DNA from: Zopfochytrium polystomum
Lineage: Eukaryota; Chytridiomycota; Chytridiomycetes; Chytridiales; Chytridiaceae
Reading direction: 5' to 3'
DNA: 17,657 bases
Assembly: GCA_025765615.1 (NCBI GenBank)
Contig: JAIVFJ010000632.1
Location: forward strand, 1 to 17,657
Shown here one piece after another: positions 1 through 8,490 of the stretch (the first letter of the stretch is position 1; each line of letters opens with the position of its first letter). Position numbers and translations under genes: made by a program. Under the pieces are notes generated by a model. The model was not told the origin of the DNA. It was given only the letters and a program-made list of their open reading frames with translations, and searched no databases.

Positions 1-205
1 GAAAGTTCCAGAAAGAGCAATTAGTAATACAATGATACCAATGATACCAATGACAACAAGACAAGTCAGGAAAGCAAAGAAGGTTCCAGAAGGTTCCACA
101 AGGTTCCATGAAGGAATGTTCTAGAAGGTTCCAGAAGGTTCCAGAAGGTTCCATGAAGGAATGTTCTAGAAGGTTCCAGAGGTTTCCAGAGGGTGATTCA
201 TAACA
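1..205 (-). repeat. 3' LTR (partial, cut by window edge)
   Basis: Identical base for base to 7206-7410. On the minus strand it begins TGTTATG at 205, directly after the polypurine tract. It contains the U3 heat-shock-element array, while the TATA box, R and U5 parts lie beyond the left edge of the window. Confidence 0.95.
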
Positions 206-220
206 TCATCTCCCCCTTTT
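206..220 (-). other. polypurine tract (plus-strand primer)
   Basis: The minus strand reads AAAAGGGGGAGATGA immediately before the 3' LTR TGTTATG. An all-purine run abutting U3 is where RNase H leaves the plus-strand DNA primer in LTR elements. The same bases encode the last pol codons and its TGA stop (206-208), so pol ends exactly at the LTR border. Confidence 0.85.
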
Positions 221-2543
221 AGGCCTCTTCTGCAACTTGGTGGGGTACCTGGTCTTGAACTCGAGCAGAAGGTCTTGGCAGTGAGTGAGGTTTGACTCAG
301 GCTCCCAGGTGTTGTCAGCATCTGAGTAACCTTTCCACTTAACAAGGAACTTGAGTGTTCTTCCAAACCACTTGGCATCCAAGATTTGTTCAACCTCAAA
401 TTCCTCTTCACCTTCTACCTCAACTGGAGGAGGAGGAGGAACAACTCTGCCTGGAATGGAATTGGCCACAAACTTCTCTAAAAGGCTGACATGGAAAACT
501 GGGTGGATCTTCATGGATGCAGGGAGATCCAGCTTGAAGGTGACTGGATTGATTTGCTCCAAGATCTTGAAAGGTCCCAACTTGAGGTTGTCTAGCTTGG
601 GACTTGGTCTTTTGGTCTGCAAGTTCTTCCTCAGAAGCCAAACTTGCTGACCCACAGCAAGGTCATGGTCCATTCTGTGAGTGTTGGCAAATCTTGAGGC
701 ATCTTCTTGGGCTTGCTTCAGGGTGGAGTCCAGGAAGGAGTTGATGATCTTGAGCTTATGTAAGTGTGAAGCCGCAGCAGGAGCTTGGACATTGGATAGG
801 GTCTTTTGTCCCAGAAGATCTCCTCTTGGATTGAAGCCATAGGTTGCAAAGAAAGGAGATAGCTGGGTGCTTGAGTGGAGAGAATTGTTGAGAGCAAATT
901 CTGCCAGTGGAAGGAGGGTGGGCCAATCATCCTGTTGATAGCTGACATAGCACCTCAAATACTGCTCCAGAGTCTGGTTTGTTCTTTCTGTTTGTCCATC
1001 AGTCTGAGGGTGATAAGCAGTTGACAGTTGAGACTTGATTCCAAGGGCTGCTGTGAGTGCTTTCCAAAATTGAGATCTGAACTGTGGTCCTCTGTCACTG
1101 ACGATTGACTGAGGCAGCCCATGGAGCCTGAATATGTGCTGCAAAAACAGGTCTGCTGTTCCTTGTGCATCTATATTCTCAGTGCAGGGGATGAAATGGG
1201 CCAACTTTGTCCTTCTGCAGATGACAACAAGGATAGAGTCAAATCCATGGGATGGGGGCAGTTTCACAATGAAGTCCATGGATATTGATGACCAAGGGCT
1301 GATGGCAATTGGGAGGGGCTCCAGAAGTCCATAGGGCTTGTGTCTGCTGGATTTGTTTCTTTGACAGGTTTCACAGCTGCTGACATAGTTCTTGATGTAC
1401 TTCCTCATGCCTGGCCAGTAGAAGTCTCTGGAAACAAGCTCATATGTCTTGTGCTCTCCTGGGTGTCCAGCTGTTGCTGCATCATGCCTTGTCTTGAGTA
1501 TCTCAAGTTTTTCCTCTTCTTGGCTGATTTGAATCTTGTGAGGCTTGGGGTCCTTGGAAATAGCATAGGCCCACACACTGTCAGGAAGCAATGAAAGGTG
1601 TGTCTTGGATGGTGGGGTGAAACCATCTCCCCCTTCAGGTGCAAGGTCTGTTCTTCTTGACAGGGCATCAGCCACAGTGTTAAGGTGGCCAGGAGAATAG
1701 CACAGCTTAAAGTCATACTCAGAGAGCAGTTCAGCCCACCTGGCATGCCTCTGCTTGAGCAACCTCCTTGCCCTGAAGAAGGTGAGGTTCTTGTGATCAG
1801 AATAGACAGAGATGCCTTTAGAACCAGCCAAGTAGTGTCTCCAGAATTTGAATGCTTCCACAATTGCAAGCAACTCCTTGTCATGGACTGTGTAGTTACA
1901 CTCAGCACTGTTCAGCTTCCTGGAGTAATATGCCACTGGATGCAGAGGAGCAGAGGGTTCCTGAGAGCTTGGCTGGGACAGAACAGCGCCAAGGGCATAG
2001 TCTGAGGCATCAGTTTCCAAGGTGAAGGGAAGCAAGGGATCCACATGCTTAAGGAGTGGTGCACTTGTGGTTGCTGTCTTAAGAGCTAGCCAGGCTTGCT
2101 CTGCTGCTGGGGTCCATTCAAACTTGGTGGTCTTCTTGGTGAGATCAGTGAGAGGCTTGGCTATGGCAGAATAGTTGGCAATGAAGGTTCTGTAGAAGTT
2201 GCAAAACCCAAGGAAGCTTTGAACATCCTTGATGGAATTTGGAGCCTTCCATTCAAGAATAGTTTGGATCTTGTCTGGTGCCATGGAGATCCCTTTGTCA
2301 GACACAATGAACCAAAAACTCAATGGAGGTCTTGTGGAATTCACACTTTTCCAGCTTTGCATAGAGGTGATGCTGTCTGAGTCTCTCCAAGACAGTCTTG
2401 ACATGTCCCATATGGCTTGCAGTGTCAGACAAAACTACCAGGATATCATCCAGGCAGACAATGACAAAAAGGTCCAGAATATCCCTGAAGATGTCATTCA
2501 TCATGCCTTGGAAAATAGCTGGAGCATTGGTAAGTCCAAAGGG

Positions 2544-2547
2544 CATG
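2544..2547. repeat. target-site duplication CATG (left copy; right copy 4740-4743)
   Basis: The four bases occur once in the uninterrupted RT reading (LVM-PFGL junction) and now flank the 2192-bp unit on both sides. Confidence 0.8.
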
Positions 2548-3624
2548 TGTGAGACTGTGCTCTCTAAATCCTCACCCTGGGCTATGGGTGGCAAATAGAG
2601 CAATGGCCTAAATACCAATCCTGAAGAGTGAAAAAGGGCAAAAAGGAGATGCCTAGGGGTCACTAGACAGGACAATGTATTTGGAGTCTTAAGAAGCCCA
2701 AGAAACACAAAGAAACTCTCTTATTACAAACAAAGAGAAGACTCTCACACTCAGACCAAAGGCAACTGTGAAAAGGTGGCACACTAGCAAAGAATGTGCA
2801 GGGTTCTCTGGTCCATGACACAGAGTGGGCCCAATGGGAGGCAAAAGCCAAAGCCAAAGGGGACCGGGAAATCCGGTAACAATGCTGGAGGTGCAAGATG
2901 CAACAAGCTCCAGGGAGCGGCACTAAGTGCAGCACTCCAATCCAACTGAAGAAGACAAGAGAGTGGGGAGGAAAGTGGCCAGACCCCAGTCTGTTGGAGC
3001 CACCACCATGGAGCAAGGCTCCCTCTCTGTCAAAGACAAGCCCTAAGTTGGAGGGGGTTGGACACAGAGGGCAAACACAAGGAACAGTTAGTGTGCAGAG
3101 GTGTCTGTTGAATTAAATCAGAACTGTTTTCCACTTAACAGAACCAGACACAACTTGTCTCACTCCAAGGAGAAGTTCCAACTCAATCCAAGGAGGGGGC
3201 ACACAGGGGTGGGAGACAGTGGGACTCTTCTTACTTCATCCTACTAGGACACAGACATCTGCTTCACCAAGCCAGAGGAATTCCCTATCTTAGAAGCAAG
3301 GAAGGTTAACACCCACTCCCTCACCCAAATGTGGCACCATGACATCACAGGCATTAATCTGAGAGAAAGAGGGTCTGAACCCAGTGAAGACCAGGCCCAC
3401 CAGAGGCCACAGGAGCCAACAACCAGGGAAGAGGGGGCATACCTGAGAGACCATTCCTGCAGCAGTACCTGACCAGACAGCTCATTCATATCCCCTTGAG
3501 AGACCTGGATTTGACTAGATGTATTGACAGGAACCTAGAGGCACCACCACAGATTTACCCTCCATCCTTCCATCACCAAGTGGCTCCTACCCAGTCCAAC
3601 CTAAACAGCATGCAGAATTGGTGA

Positions 3625-3694
3625 GGTGCACTGGGGCTTGAACCCAGCACACTGCCATCATGGCCAAGAGGACTTCAACCTCCTGTCACACACC
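3625..3694 (-). other. tRNA-like segment (SINE-type head?)
   Basis: On the minus strand the ends GGTGTGT and GTGCACC pair over seven positions, three of them G-U. An arm CTGGG-TTCAAGC-CCCAG near the 3' end matches a T-arm, with a good pol III B-box (GGTTCAAGCCC). An AGGA/TCCT stem could be a D-arm, but the anticodon arm does not fold cleanly. This looks like a decayed tRNA or the pol III head of a SINE within the inserted unit rather than a working tRNA. Confidence 0.3.
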
Positions 3695-3761
3695 AGGGGA
3701 CTGCCACCCTCAGCTCTACATACAGTCAGGAAGAAAAGGGCAGGCAAGGGACTTCAGGCAC

Positions 3762-4302
3762 AGGTTCTCACAGTCAACAAGATGGGGGGCAGCTGCTTAA
3801 ATAGGAAAGGGTTGGAATCAGCAGGGTGAAGGAAGAAGGAAGGGAAAAGAGGGGAAAACATATACAAAAGAACAAAACAATAAATAAAACAGCAAAGAAG
3901 AGAGAGGGGGAGTGAGTCACCAAACAATGGGGCTGAGCCATCAAACAAGGAAGACAGCTCAGAAAATCATGGAGCATTTCTTGGCATCAGCTGCCAAGAA
4001 AGATGGAGGAGATGGAGGGAGCTGGTTGGAGCAAAGAGGAAGACAGTCACTCTCAGCCACACAAGAAAGAAAAGACACAGACAGAGACAACAAGGAATAA
4101 ATAAAAGAGAAAACAGGAAAAACAGGAAAAACAGGATAAATTACTAATTGGAAAAATAAGTAAAAATCACCAATGAAAAGATAAAGAAAAACCCTGTGAT
4201 CTCATACCCTTTTATGAGGTATTACATCATGGTAGCAGGTGGTAGGGCTTGTTAGCTCTGCCATCATCTTGTTAACTCTGTCCATCTGGGCTTAGCACTT
4301 CT
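3762..4302. repeat. dispersed repeat, copy A (~540 bp)
   Basis: It aligns along its length with 15177-15700 with scattered substitutions and small indels. Shared landmarks include CTGCTTAAATAG near the left end, AGTCACCAAACAATGGGG in the middle, AACAGGAAAAACAGGATAAA, and TGATCTCATACCC towards the right. No coding capacity is visible. The left end carries a TATA-like TTAAATAG, so it could be part of an LTR or of a non-autonomous element. Copy A is nested in the 2192-bp insertion, copy B in the second retroelement. Confidence 0.85.
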
Positions 4303-4394
4303 CCCACAGAAGTGTTTCAGTCCTAAGTCATTTCCAAAAGTGAGGGGCCATTGGCCAGGCATAGTAGGACTTTGCATTTCTGCCCAGTCTGTCA

Positions 4395-4463
4395 ACTAGC
4401 ATGTCTCGAACTTGGCACCTTCCCAATTTGAAGGGAGCGCTCTAACCACTGAGCAAGGGAGCC
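4395..4463 (-). other. tRNA-like segment, degenerate
   Basis: On the minus strand GCTCAGTGGTTAGAGC forms a standard D-arm with an A-box-like start, and AGTTCGAGA resembles a B-box. The anticodon stem has an eight-base loop and a mismatch, and the acceptor ends do not pair. It is a tRNA-derived relic, or the pol III part of a SINE, not a functional tRNA. Confidence 0.35.
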
Positions 4464-5269
4464 TTGTATCAGCAATTAGAATCAAGACTGAGTCTTTCTG
4501 TCTGCAACATCGCCAATAATAAATAATAATAGTAGAGCTCAGAGGCAGACATACGGAGCCAGTCAGAGGCCGTATGGAAACCCAATAAATAATAAGAGAG
4601 TAGGAATCCAAGCCTAGTCACGTTTTGCCAGCAAAACGCAGGTCGAGATGGGGTGGTAATCCTCACAATTACCAGTTAAAAAGTGGGTATACACTTAATT
4701 TATTTGAGGTCACAGGCTCGACAGCCTGTCGTCCTCACACATGACCAAGTCCTCAAAGTGACTGTATTTGCATCTGAAGGCAGTCTTCCATTGATCCTGG
4801 GGCTTAATTCTGACCAAATTGTAGGCACCTCTGAGGTCAATCTTGGAAAATATCCTTGCATGGCTCAGTTTGTCCAGTAATTCAGAGATGAGAGGCAGTG
4901 GATAGCGGTTCTTGACTGTCATCTCATTGAGATCTCTGTAGTCCACACAGGGTCTCAGTCCCCCATCCTTCTTCTTGACAAAAAAGATGGGAGCTCCAGC
5001 TGGTGACTTGGAAGGTTGGATGAATCCCTTGTTCAGGATTTCTTCAATGTATTCTTGGAGGGCCTTGGCTTCTGGTGGAGAGAGGTGGTACAGTGGCTTG
5101 AAAGGTGGGCTGCAAGTTTCATCCTTGAGTGGGATTTCACAGTCATAAGGCCTCTGAGCTGGTAGCAGGTCTGCCTTGGTCTTGGAAAACACATCAGCAT
5201 AAGGGAGATATTCTTTTGGTAGCTTGGATGCCAGCAAAAGGTCTGATGGGTCCAGGTTGCCGTGCTCTT

Positions 5270-5560
5270 CAGCAGTGGGGCTTGAATTCTTGACTGGGAA
5301 CTGTGATTCTTGAATCTTTGACTGAGAGTTCTGTTCTTGGCAAAGGCTGTGAGCTGTGGAACTTGAATCTTGAATGTGGACTGTGAACTGTGGTACTTGA
5401 ATCTTTGACTGTGGGTTCTGTGAACTAGAGTCTTGGCCATGACTGTGAGCTCTATGAGCTCTACTTGAATCTTGACTGTGAACTGTGAACTGTGGAACTT
5501 GAGTCTTGGCTGGGATTTGTGAACTGCAGGGTGACACTGGAGTTGTCTTTGGTGGTTGAC
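5270..5560 (-). repeat. degenerate minisatellite in the protease-RT linker
   Basis: Related units built from CTTGAATCTTGACTGTG and AACTGTGG recur several times on the plus strand. On the coding strand they give repeated [11 protein letters not shown] and QDSS-type peptides. The linker between protease and RT tolerates length change, so this is probably a slippage-prone spacer with no domain of its own. Confidence 0.6.
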
Positions 5561-6076
5561 CTTTAATACCTGGCTGTGAACCTTGAATCAAGGACTTGCG
5601 AGCATGAGACTTGGAAGCTTGACTTGAGTTTTGGGTGACTGTTCCAATTGGTGGAGGTTGGACTTGACCAGTGACCCAATCAATGGCAGGGTTCTGGGCT
5701 TGCAGCCATGGTAATCCCAGGATGACAGAGAATGTGGGTGAGCCAAGATCCAATACTTCCAGGTTGACCATGGATGGTGGAAAGTCTTGGATGTGGAGGT
5801 TTAGCTTGGTTTCATGGCTGATTTCCTTGAACAGAGCATGATTGGCAAAGTGGACCTTGAGGGGTGTGGATTTCTTGATGGTGGGAATGGCACAAGACTT
5901 GGCAAGGGTGGCATCAATGATGTTGCAGGATGATCCAGAGTCGATAAGGGCCTTGGTTATGATGGTTGACTTGGGTGAGAGTTGAATCTTGACATCCATG
6001 GTGAGTTGGTGGGGCTTGGAATCTGAGGTGTTTGTGGTGCTGGTGGTGGTGATGAAACAGGGGCAGCTTGGAGGAG

Positions 6077-6122
6077 GGTCCAGGGAATTGCCCCTCAGTG
6101 AGCCTGGACCTGGGAGTTTGGG
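6077..6122 (-). promoter_or_regulatory. -1 ribosomal frameshift signal between gag and pol
   Basis: The minus strand has the heptamer C CCA AAC (6122-6116) in gag phase, fitting X XXY YYZ. Five bases later a perfect 8-bp stem starts: GGTCCAGG (6110-6103) pairs with CCTGGACC (6084-6077) across an 18-nt loop. The gag stop TGA (6097-6095) lies in that loop. Slipping back one base at AAC joins gag to the pol frame (N-LPGPGS...). Heptamer, spacing and stem are those of established -1 frameshift sites in retroviruses and sushi-type elements. Activity is inferred. Confidence 0.8.
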
Positions 6123-7018
6123 TGCTTCTTCCTTGGGCAGTCCTTGACAGCATGCTCCTTGGAGCCACAGTTGAAACACAGTCCCTGCTGGGCCCTCCTT
6201 GTTTTCTCCTCTTGGCTCAGAGGACCCTTAGGAAGTGTCTCAACTGCATCCACTTGCATGGGTTCAGGAACTGTAAGAGCTTGAGGAACTGGGGTAGGTC
6301 TTGATGTAGTTCCTACTTGTCTTTGCTTCAGCCTCTTGGAGTAGAGTCTGTTGTCAATCTTGATGGCAAGGAGAATGTACTCTTCCAAGGTCTCAGGGAT
6401 GTGCAGAGACTGGGAGAGCATGTCTTGGATGGACTCATGGAGACCATCATGGTACAGCTCCATCAGAGCTGCATCATTGTATCCAGAGTCTCTGGCTAGT
6501 TGCTTGAATTGGTTGGTGTAGGCCACACAAGATTGCTTCCCTTGCTTGATATGCTTGAGCTTGGATCTTGCTGTCCAAGATGCGTAGGGGTCACCAAAGG
6601 TAGCTTCCAGCCCCTCCCAGAGCTCTTGCAGGGTGGTGGGTGTGCTTGGGAGAGATCTGTACCATGATTGAGCTTGACCAGACAGGAGGGTGCTTGTGAA
6701 AAGAACCTTGACTTGCTCACTGGGAAATCTTGAAGGTTGGAGAAGGATGACATTCTCCACAGTGGCCATGAAGTTCCTAAGGTCTTTGGCCAGCCCAGTG
6801 AACTTGTCAGGGCTGGGAACCTTGGGCTCTCTTGCTTGGTTGGCTTGAGGCAGGGGAAGAGCTTGATGTTCTTGTTGGTGAAGTTGTTGTTGAAGCTGGT
6901 GCTGCTGGTGAAGGACTTGTTCTTGAAGTTGGTGTGTCTGTCTTGAAAGGGCTTGTAATTGGTCCATCAAGGCTTGGAAGGCAGTTGCATCAGGGAAGGT
7001 GTTGTTTGGGTCAGACAT
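6095..7018 (-). CDS. gag: Gag structural protein with CCHC zinc knuckle
   Basis: The 307-residue protein would assemble the cytoplasmic virus-like particle and package element RNA. A Gln/His-rich, probably coiled-coil segment lies near residues 18-55. It is followed by the retrotransposon-Gag capsid fold (motifs [28 protein letters not shown]), a linker, and a CX2CX4HX4C knuckle [14 protein letters not shown] at residues 281-294. The ATG at 7018 is the first in the frame, 28 bases downstream (minus strand) of the primer-binding site, and gives the expected domain start. The frame is intact, unlike pol. About 20 nt before the stop lies the -1 slippery site leading to pol, so Gag is the default product and Gag-Pol the minor one. 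Confidence 0.93.
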   Translation of the reverse strand: MSDPNNTFPDATAFQALMDQLQALSRQTHQLQEQVLHQQHQLQQQLHQQEHQALPLPQANQAREPKVPSPDKFTGLAKDLRNFMATVENVILLQPSRFPSEQVKVLFTSTLLSGQAQSWYRSLPSTPTTLQELWEGLEATFGDPYASWTARSKLKHIKQGKQSCVAYTNQFKQLARDSGYNDAALMELYHDGLHESIQDMLSQSLHIPETLEEYILLAIKIDNRLYSKRLKQRQVGTTSRPTPVPQALTVPEPMQVDAVETLPKGPLSQEEKTRRAQQGLCFNCGSKEHAVKDCPRKKHPNSQVQAH

Positions 7019-7045
7019 GATGGCAGAGAGTAGTGGGAGAGGGTG

Positions 7046-7056
7046 AAGTGAATTAT
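7046..7056 (-). other. primer-binding site, self-priming type
   Basis: The minus strand reads ATAATTCACTT two bases after the LTR end. It is the exact 11-nt reverse complement of AAGTGAATTAT at the predicted start of the RNA (7139-7129). No TGG start expected for a tRNA-CCA primer is seen. Tf1 of fission yeast and related sushi elements prime from the first 11 nt of their own mRNA, and this matches in length and position. The 2-base gap (7057-7058) matches the dinucleotide integrase normally trims from LTR ends. Confidence 0.8.
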
Positions 7057-7128
7057 GATGTCAGGAACAGGGCAGGACAGGACAAGGCAGACAAGGAACT
7101 GAGAGGAGTGATGATTGTATTGGAAACA

Positions 7129-7139
7129 ATAATTCACTT
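7129..7139 (-). promoter_or_regulatory. predicted transcript 5' end / self-primer
   Basis: AAGTGAATTAT begins 34 bases downstream of the first T of the TATA box, where transcription is expected to start. It is complementary over all 11 nt to the primer-binding site at 7046-7056. The start position is inferred from these two facts together. Confidence 0.65.
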
Positions 7140-7166
7140 GAGGGATGGGACAGGTCCCCATCCCCC

Positions 7167-7173
7167 TTTTATA
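7167..7173 (-). promoter_or_regulatory. TATA box of the LTR promoter
   Basis: The minus strand reads GGTATAAAAGGGGG, a canonical TATA box in U3, between the heat-shock-element array and the predicted start site. Confidence 0.8.
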
Positions 7174-7283
7174 CCTTTTGAGAGTGTTCCTTGTCAAGAC
7201 TCAAAGAAAGTTCCAGAAAGAGCAATTAGTAATACAATGATACCAATGATACCAATGACAACAAGACAAGTCAGGAAAGCAAA

Positions 7284-7381
7284 GAAGGTTCCAGAAGGTT
7301 CCACAAGGTTCCATGAAGGAATGTTCTAGAAGGTTCCAGAAGGTTCCAGAAGGTTCCATGAAGGAATGTTCTAGAAGGTTC
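7284..7381. promoter_or_regulatory. heat-shock element array in U3
   Basis: HSF trimers bind alternating GAA and TTC units at 5-bp spacing. Here 7324-7356 has seven in perfect register (TTC GAA TTC GAA TTC GAA TTC), 7284-7301 has four and 7369-7381 three; a further TTCcaGAA pair lies at 7210-7217. Parts are tandem copies of one ~45-bp unit. The array lies about 110-210 bp upstream of the TATA box. The same array is present at about 79-176 in the 3' LTR. The motif is read directly; heat induction is inference. Confidence 0.75.
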
Positions 7382-7410
7382 CAGAGGTTTCCAGAGGGTG
7401 ATTCATAACA

Positions 7411-7625
7411 GGAGTTGTGAGGGGAGGCACACCGCTTGACGCATTAGCACTTGGGCCTTGGAAGAACCGGTCAACTTTGTCCAATGGGAATGAGGTGAGC
7501 ATTCCATTGCTTGTCATGGCTGCCTGAATGGGGAAACGCATATGATGCTGACCGTGGACAACAGACTTCGAAATCCCAACAGGAAGGGAGCCACTTCTTT
7601 TGTGCCCAGTTGCATTACCGGGCAT
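7411..7625 (-). pseudogene. unrecognised reading frame cut by the LTR (possible first exon of a disrupted gene)
   Basis: An ATG at 7625 opens 71 codons (MPGNATGHKRSGSLPVGISK...) that run without a stop to the LTR border at 7410, then read about a dozen LTR-encoded residues to a stop at 7371. The composition is protein-like and the upstream context GAAACAATG is a reasonable start. I do not recognise the product. If real, the retroelement landed in the coding region in the same orientation, and the 3' part of the gene lies beyond the left window edge. It may also be a chance frame. Confidence 0.35.
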
Positions 7626-8270
7626 TGTTTCACCGAAGGTTGGGTTATCCAGGCTACTGAAACAAAGTATATGGGGAGCTAAGTGTGGAGGAGTACAGTC
7701 AGTTTTGGCTGTGGCTTTTATGGGTCAGAAGAAGGGCACTGATGATGAAATTCAGAGCCTGATCAAGGAGTCTTAGAATGAAGTAGGCTCCAAGGTGATT
7801 GCGGTTTGAGGCAATCAGGGGAGCTAGCAACCACTAATTTCCTGGATTGGTGTCACGCAAAACACCATAGATACGCATTGAATACAGTCCAGCATTGTGG
7901 ACTGAATTATGCTGAACTGGGTCGCAGTTGGGCAGGAAGGTTTCTCAGGTCAACAAAACTGAGATGAGGGGGTTCAAATTGGATTGGGATCTGCCTTAAA
8001 AAAAAATAACACGCCATGCACTGCACAGAGAGACAGGATTGGTGCAGGTCATGCACTCTGTGTGGCCTACTGGGAAAAAGGTCTTTGTGACAGTCAGGAA
8101 CTCCCAATCACTTATCAAATCAAAGAACAGCACAAGTAATTGGTACCCAACATTGACAAAGAAAGGAAGAGGAGGGTCAACATAAAATCACAAACTGCTT
8201 GAAGGGGAAAGGGGATGTTGTACAGGTGTGTGGCTGTGCAGCTGAAGGCCGCAGCTAAACGTGAGCACCG
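7626..8270. other. stretch without supported gene
   Basis: Short frames here are interrupted and lack recognisable domains or convincing splice structure. It probably holds the divergent upstream regions of the frame at 7411-7625 and of the dioxygenase gene. Confidence 0.5.
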
Positions 8271-8272
8271 AC

Positions 8273-8381
<109 letters not shown>

Positions 8382-8438
8382 AAATTCTTTCCCTTTTTTT
8401 GTGTTGGTCGTGATGCCATTTTTTCTCCTTTTTTACTG

Positions 8439-8465
8439 TTTTTTTTTTTTTTTTTTTTTTTTTTT
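8439..8465. repeat. poly-T run (27 nt)
   Basis: A homopolymer lies 25 bp before the dioxygenase start. Poly(dA:dT) tracts deplete nucleosomes in fungal promoters, so it may help keep this one open; its length may be affected by sequencing slippage. Confidence 0.8.
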
Positions 8466-8490
8466 GCACAACACGAGAGAAGTCAGCTCC

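Larger units (their letters stand above)
206..2547 (-). pseudogene. pol 3' portion: RT palm/thumb, RNase H, integrase, chromodomain (frameshifted)
   Basis: This part resumes after the nested insertion with the RT motif MPFGLTNAP. The catalytic box reads VCLDD (codon for C at 2454-2456) where the family has YLDD. A shift near 2311-2318 moves the frame (net +1, best explained by loss of two bases) just after the thumb motif KCEFH. From there one long frame runs to a stop at 206. RNase H shows the DASD, KELLA and YSDH motifs. The integrase has an HHCC zinc-binding N-domain (GHPGEH ... CETCQ) and DD35E-type acidic residues in SMDFI, SDRGPQF and TDGQTERTNQ. A C-terminal chromodomain (FLVKWKGY, NTWEPESNL) would steer integration to modified chromatin. 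A substitution is also visible in the integrase core, where VVICRRTK stands for the family's VVVDRxTK. The domains are certain; the protein cannot be made whole from this copy. Confidence 0.93.
2548..4739. mobile_element. 2192-bp unit inserted in RT, 4-bp target duplication
   Basis: RT coding sequence stops after the motif [10 protein letters not shown] on one side and resumes at MPFGL on the other. The intervening DNA begins TGTGAG (2548-2553), ends CTCACA (4734-4739), and is flanked by CATG on both sides (2544-2547, 4740-4743). TG..CA ends and a 4-bp duplication fit integrase-mediated insertion, for example a very long solo LTR or a non-autonomous LTR element; a short-TIR DNA element is the alternative. 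No long ORF, transposase or internal direct LTR pair is visible. Inside are two tRNA-like segments, a copy of a dispersed repeat (3762-4302), and several short hairpins near the right end (for example CGTTTTG/CAAAACG around 4621-4638 and TGGTAAT/ATTACCA around 4653-4674). The stretch 2580-3620 shows nothing recognisable. Confidence 0.85.
4744..6179 (-). pseudogene. pol 5' portion: protease and RT fingers (interrupted)
   Basis: This frame is -1 relative to gag and is entered at the slippery site at 6116-6122, so sequence upstream of about 6118 in this frame is not translated as pol. An aspartic protease motif [10 protein letters not shown] has its Asp codon at 5940-5942. A Gln/Ser-rich linker with degenerate repeats (about 5260-5560) follows. 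RT begins around 5170 with the family motifs [37 protein letters not shown] and [10 protein letters not shown]. Coding is cut at 4740 by the inserted unit after [10 protein letters not shown]; beyond that the frame reads foreign DNA to a stop near 4710. The insertion plus its duplication is 2196 bp, a multiple of three, so the frame is nominally kept on the far side, but stops within the insert make this academic. Confidence 0.93.
1..7410 (-). mobile_element. Ty3/gypsy chromovirus (Tf1/sushi-like), inactivated copy
   Basis: Read on the minus strand the order is 5' LTR, primer-binding site, gag, -1 frameshift site, pol (protease, RT, RNase H, integrase, chromodomain), polypurine tract, 3' LTR. 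This is the layout of chromodomain-bearing Metaviridae-type LTR retrotransposons. The 205 bp of the 3' LTR present in the window are identical to the matching part of the 5' LTR, so the insertion looks recent. The copy is nevertheless defective: a 2192-bp unit interrupts RT, a frameshift separates RT from RNase H, and the YxDD tyrosine is replaced. The far end of the 3' LTR and its flank lie outside the window, so the element's own target duplication cannot be tested. Family assignment is firm; the Tf1/sushi placement rests on the self-priming signature and the -1 gag-pol arrangement. Confidence 0.95.
7059..7410 (-). repeat. 5' LTR, complete (352 bp)
   Basis: On the minus strand it starts TGTTATG (7410) and ends CCTGACA (7059), giving TGT..ACA borders. 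U3 runs from 7410 to about 7140 and holds the heat-shock-element array and TATA box. R/U5 spans about 7139-7059. The segment 7206-7410 is identical to 1-205. The right flank (GGAGT...) belongs to the interrupted host sequence. Confidence 0.93.

Noticed and set aside
3625..4463. Functional tRNA genes
   Set aside because: Both candidates have T-arm or D-arm features but faulty anticodon or acceptor stems, so they are listed only as tRNA-like relics.
7284..7381. GGTTCCAGAA repeats as a plain minisatellite or CRISPR-like array
   Set aside because: There are no spacers, and the GAA/TTC phasing at 5 bp is that of heat-shock elements; the tandem duplication explains the repetitiveness.
7907..8107. 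Minus-strand 66-residue frame
   Set aside because: No recognisable motif, no supporting splice sites, length within chance expectation.
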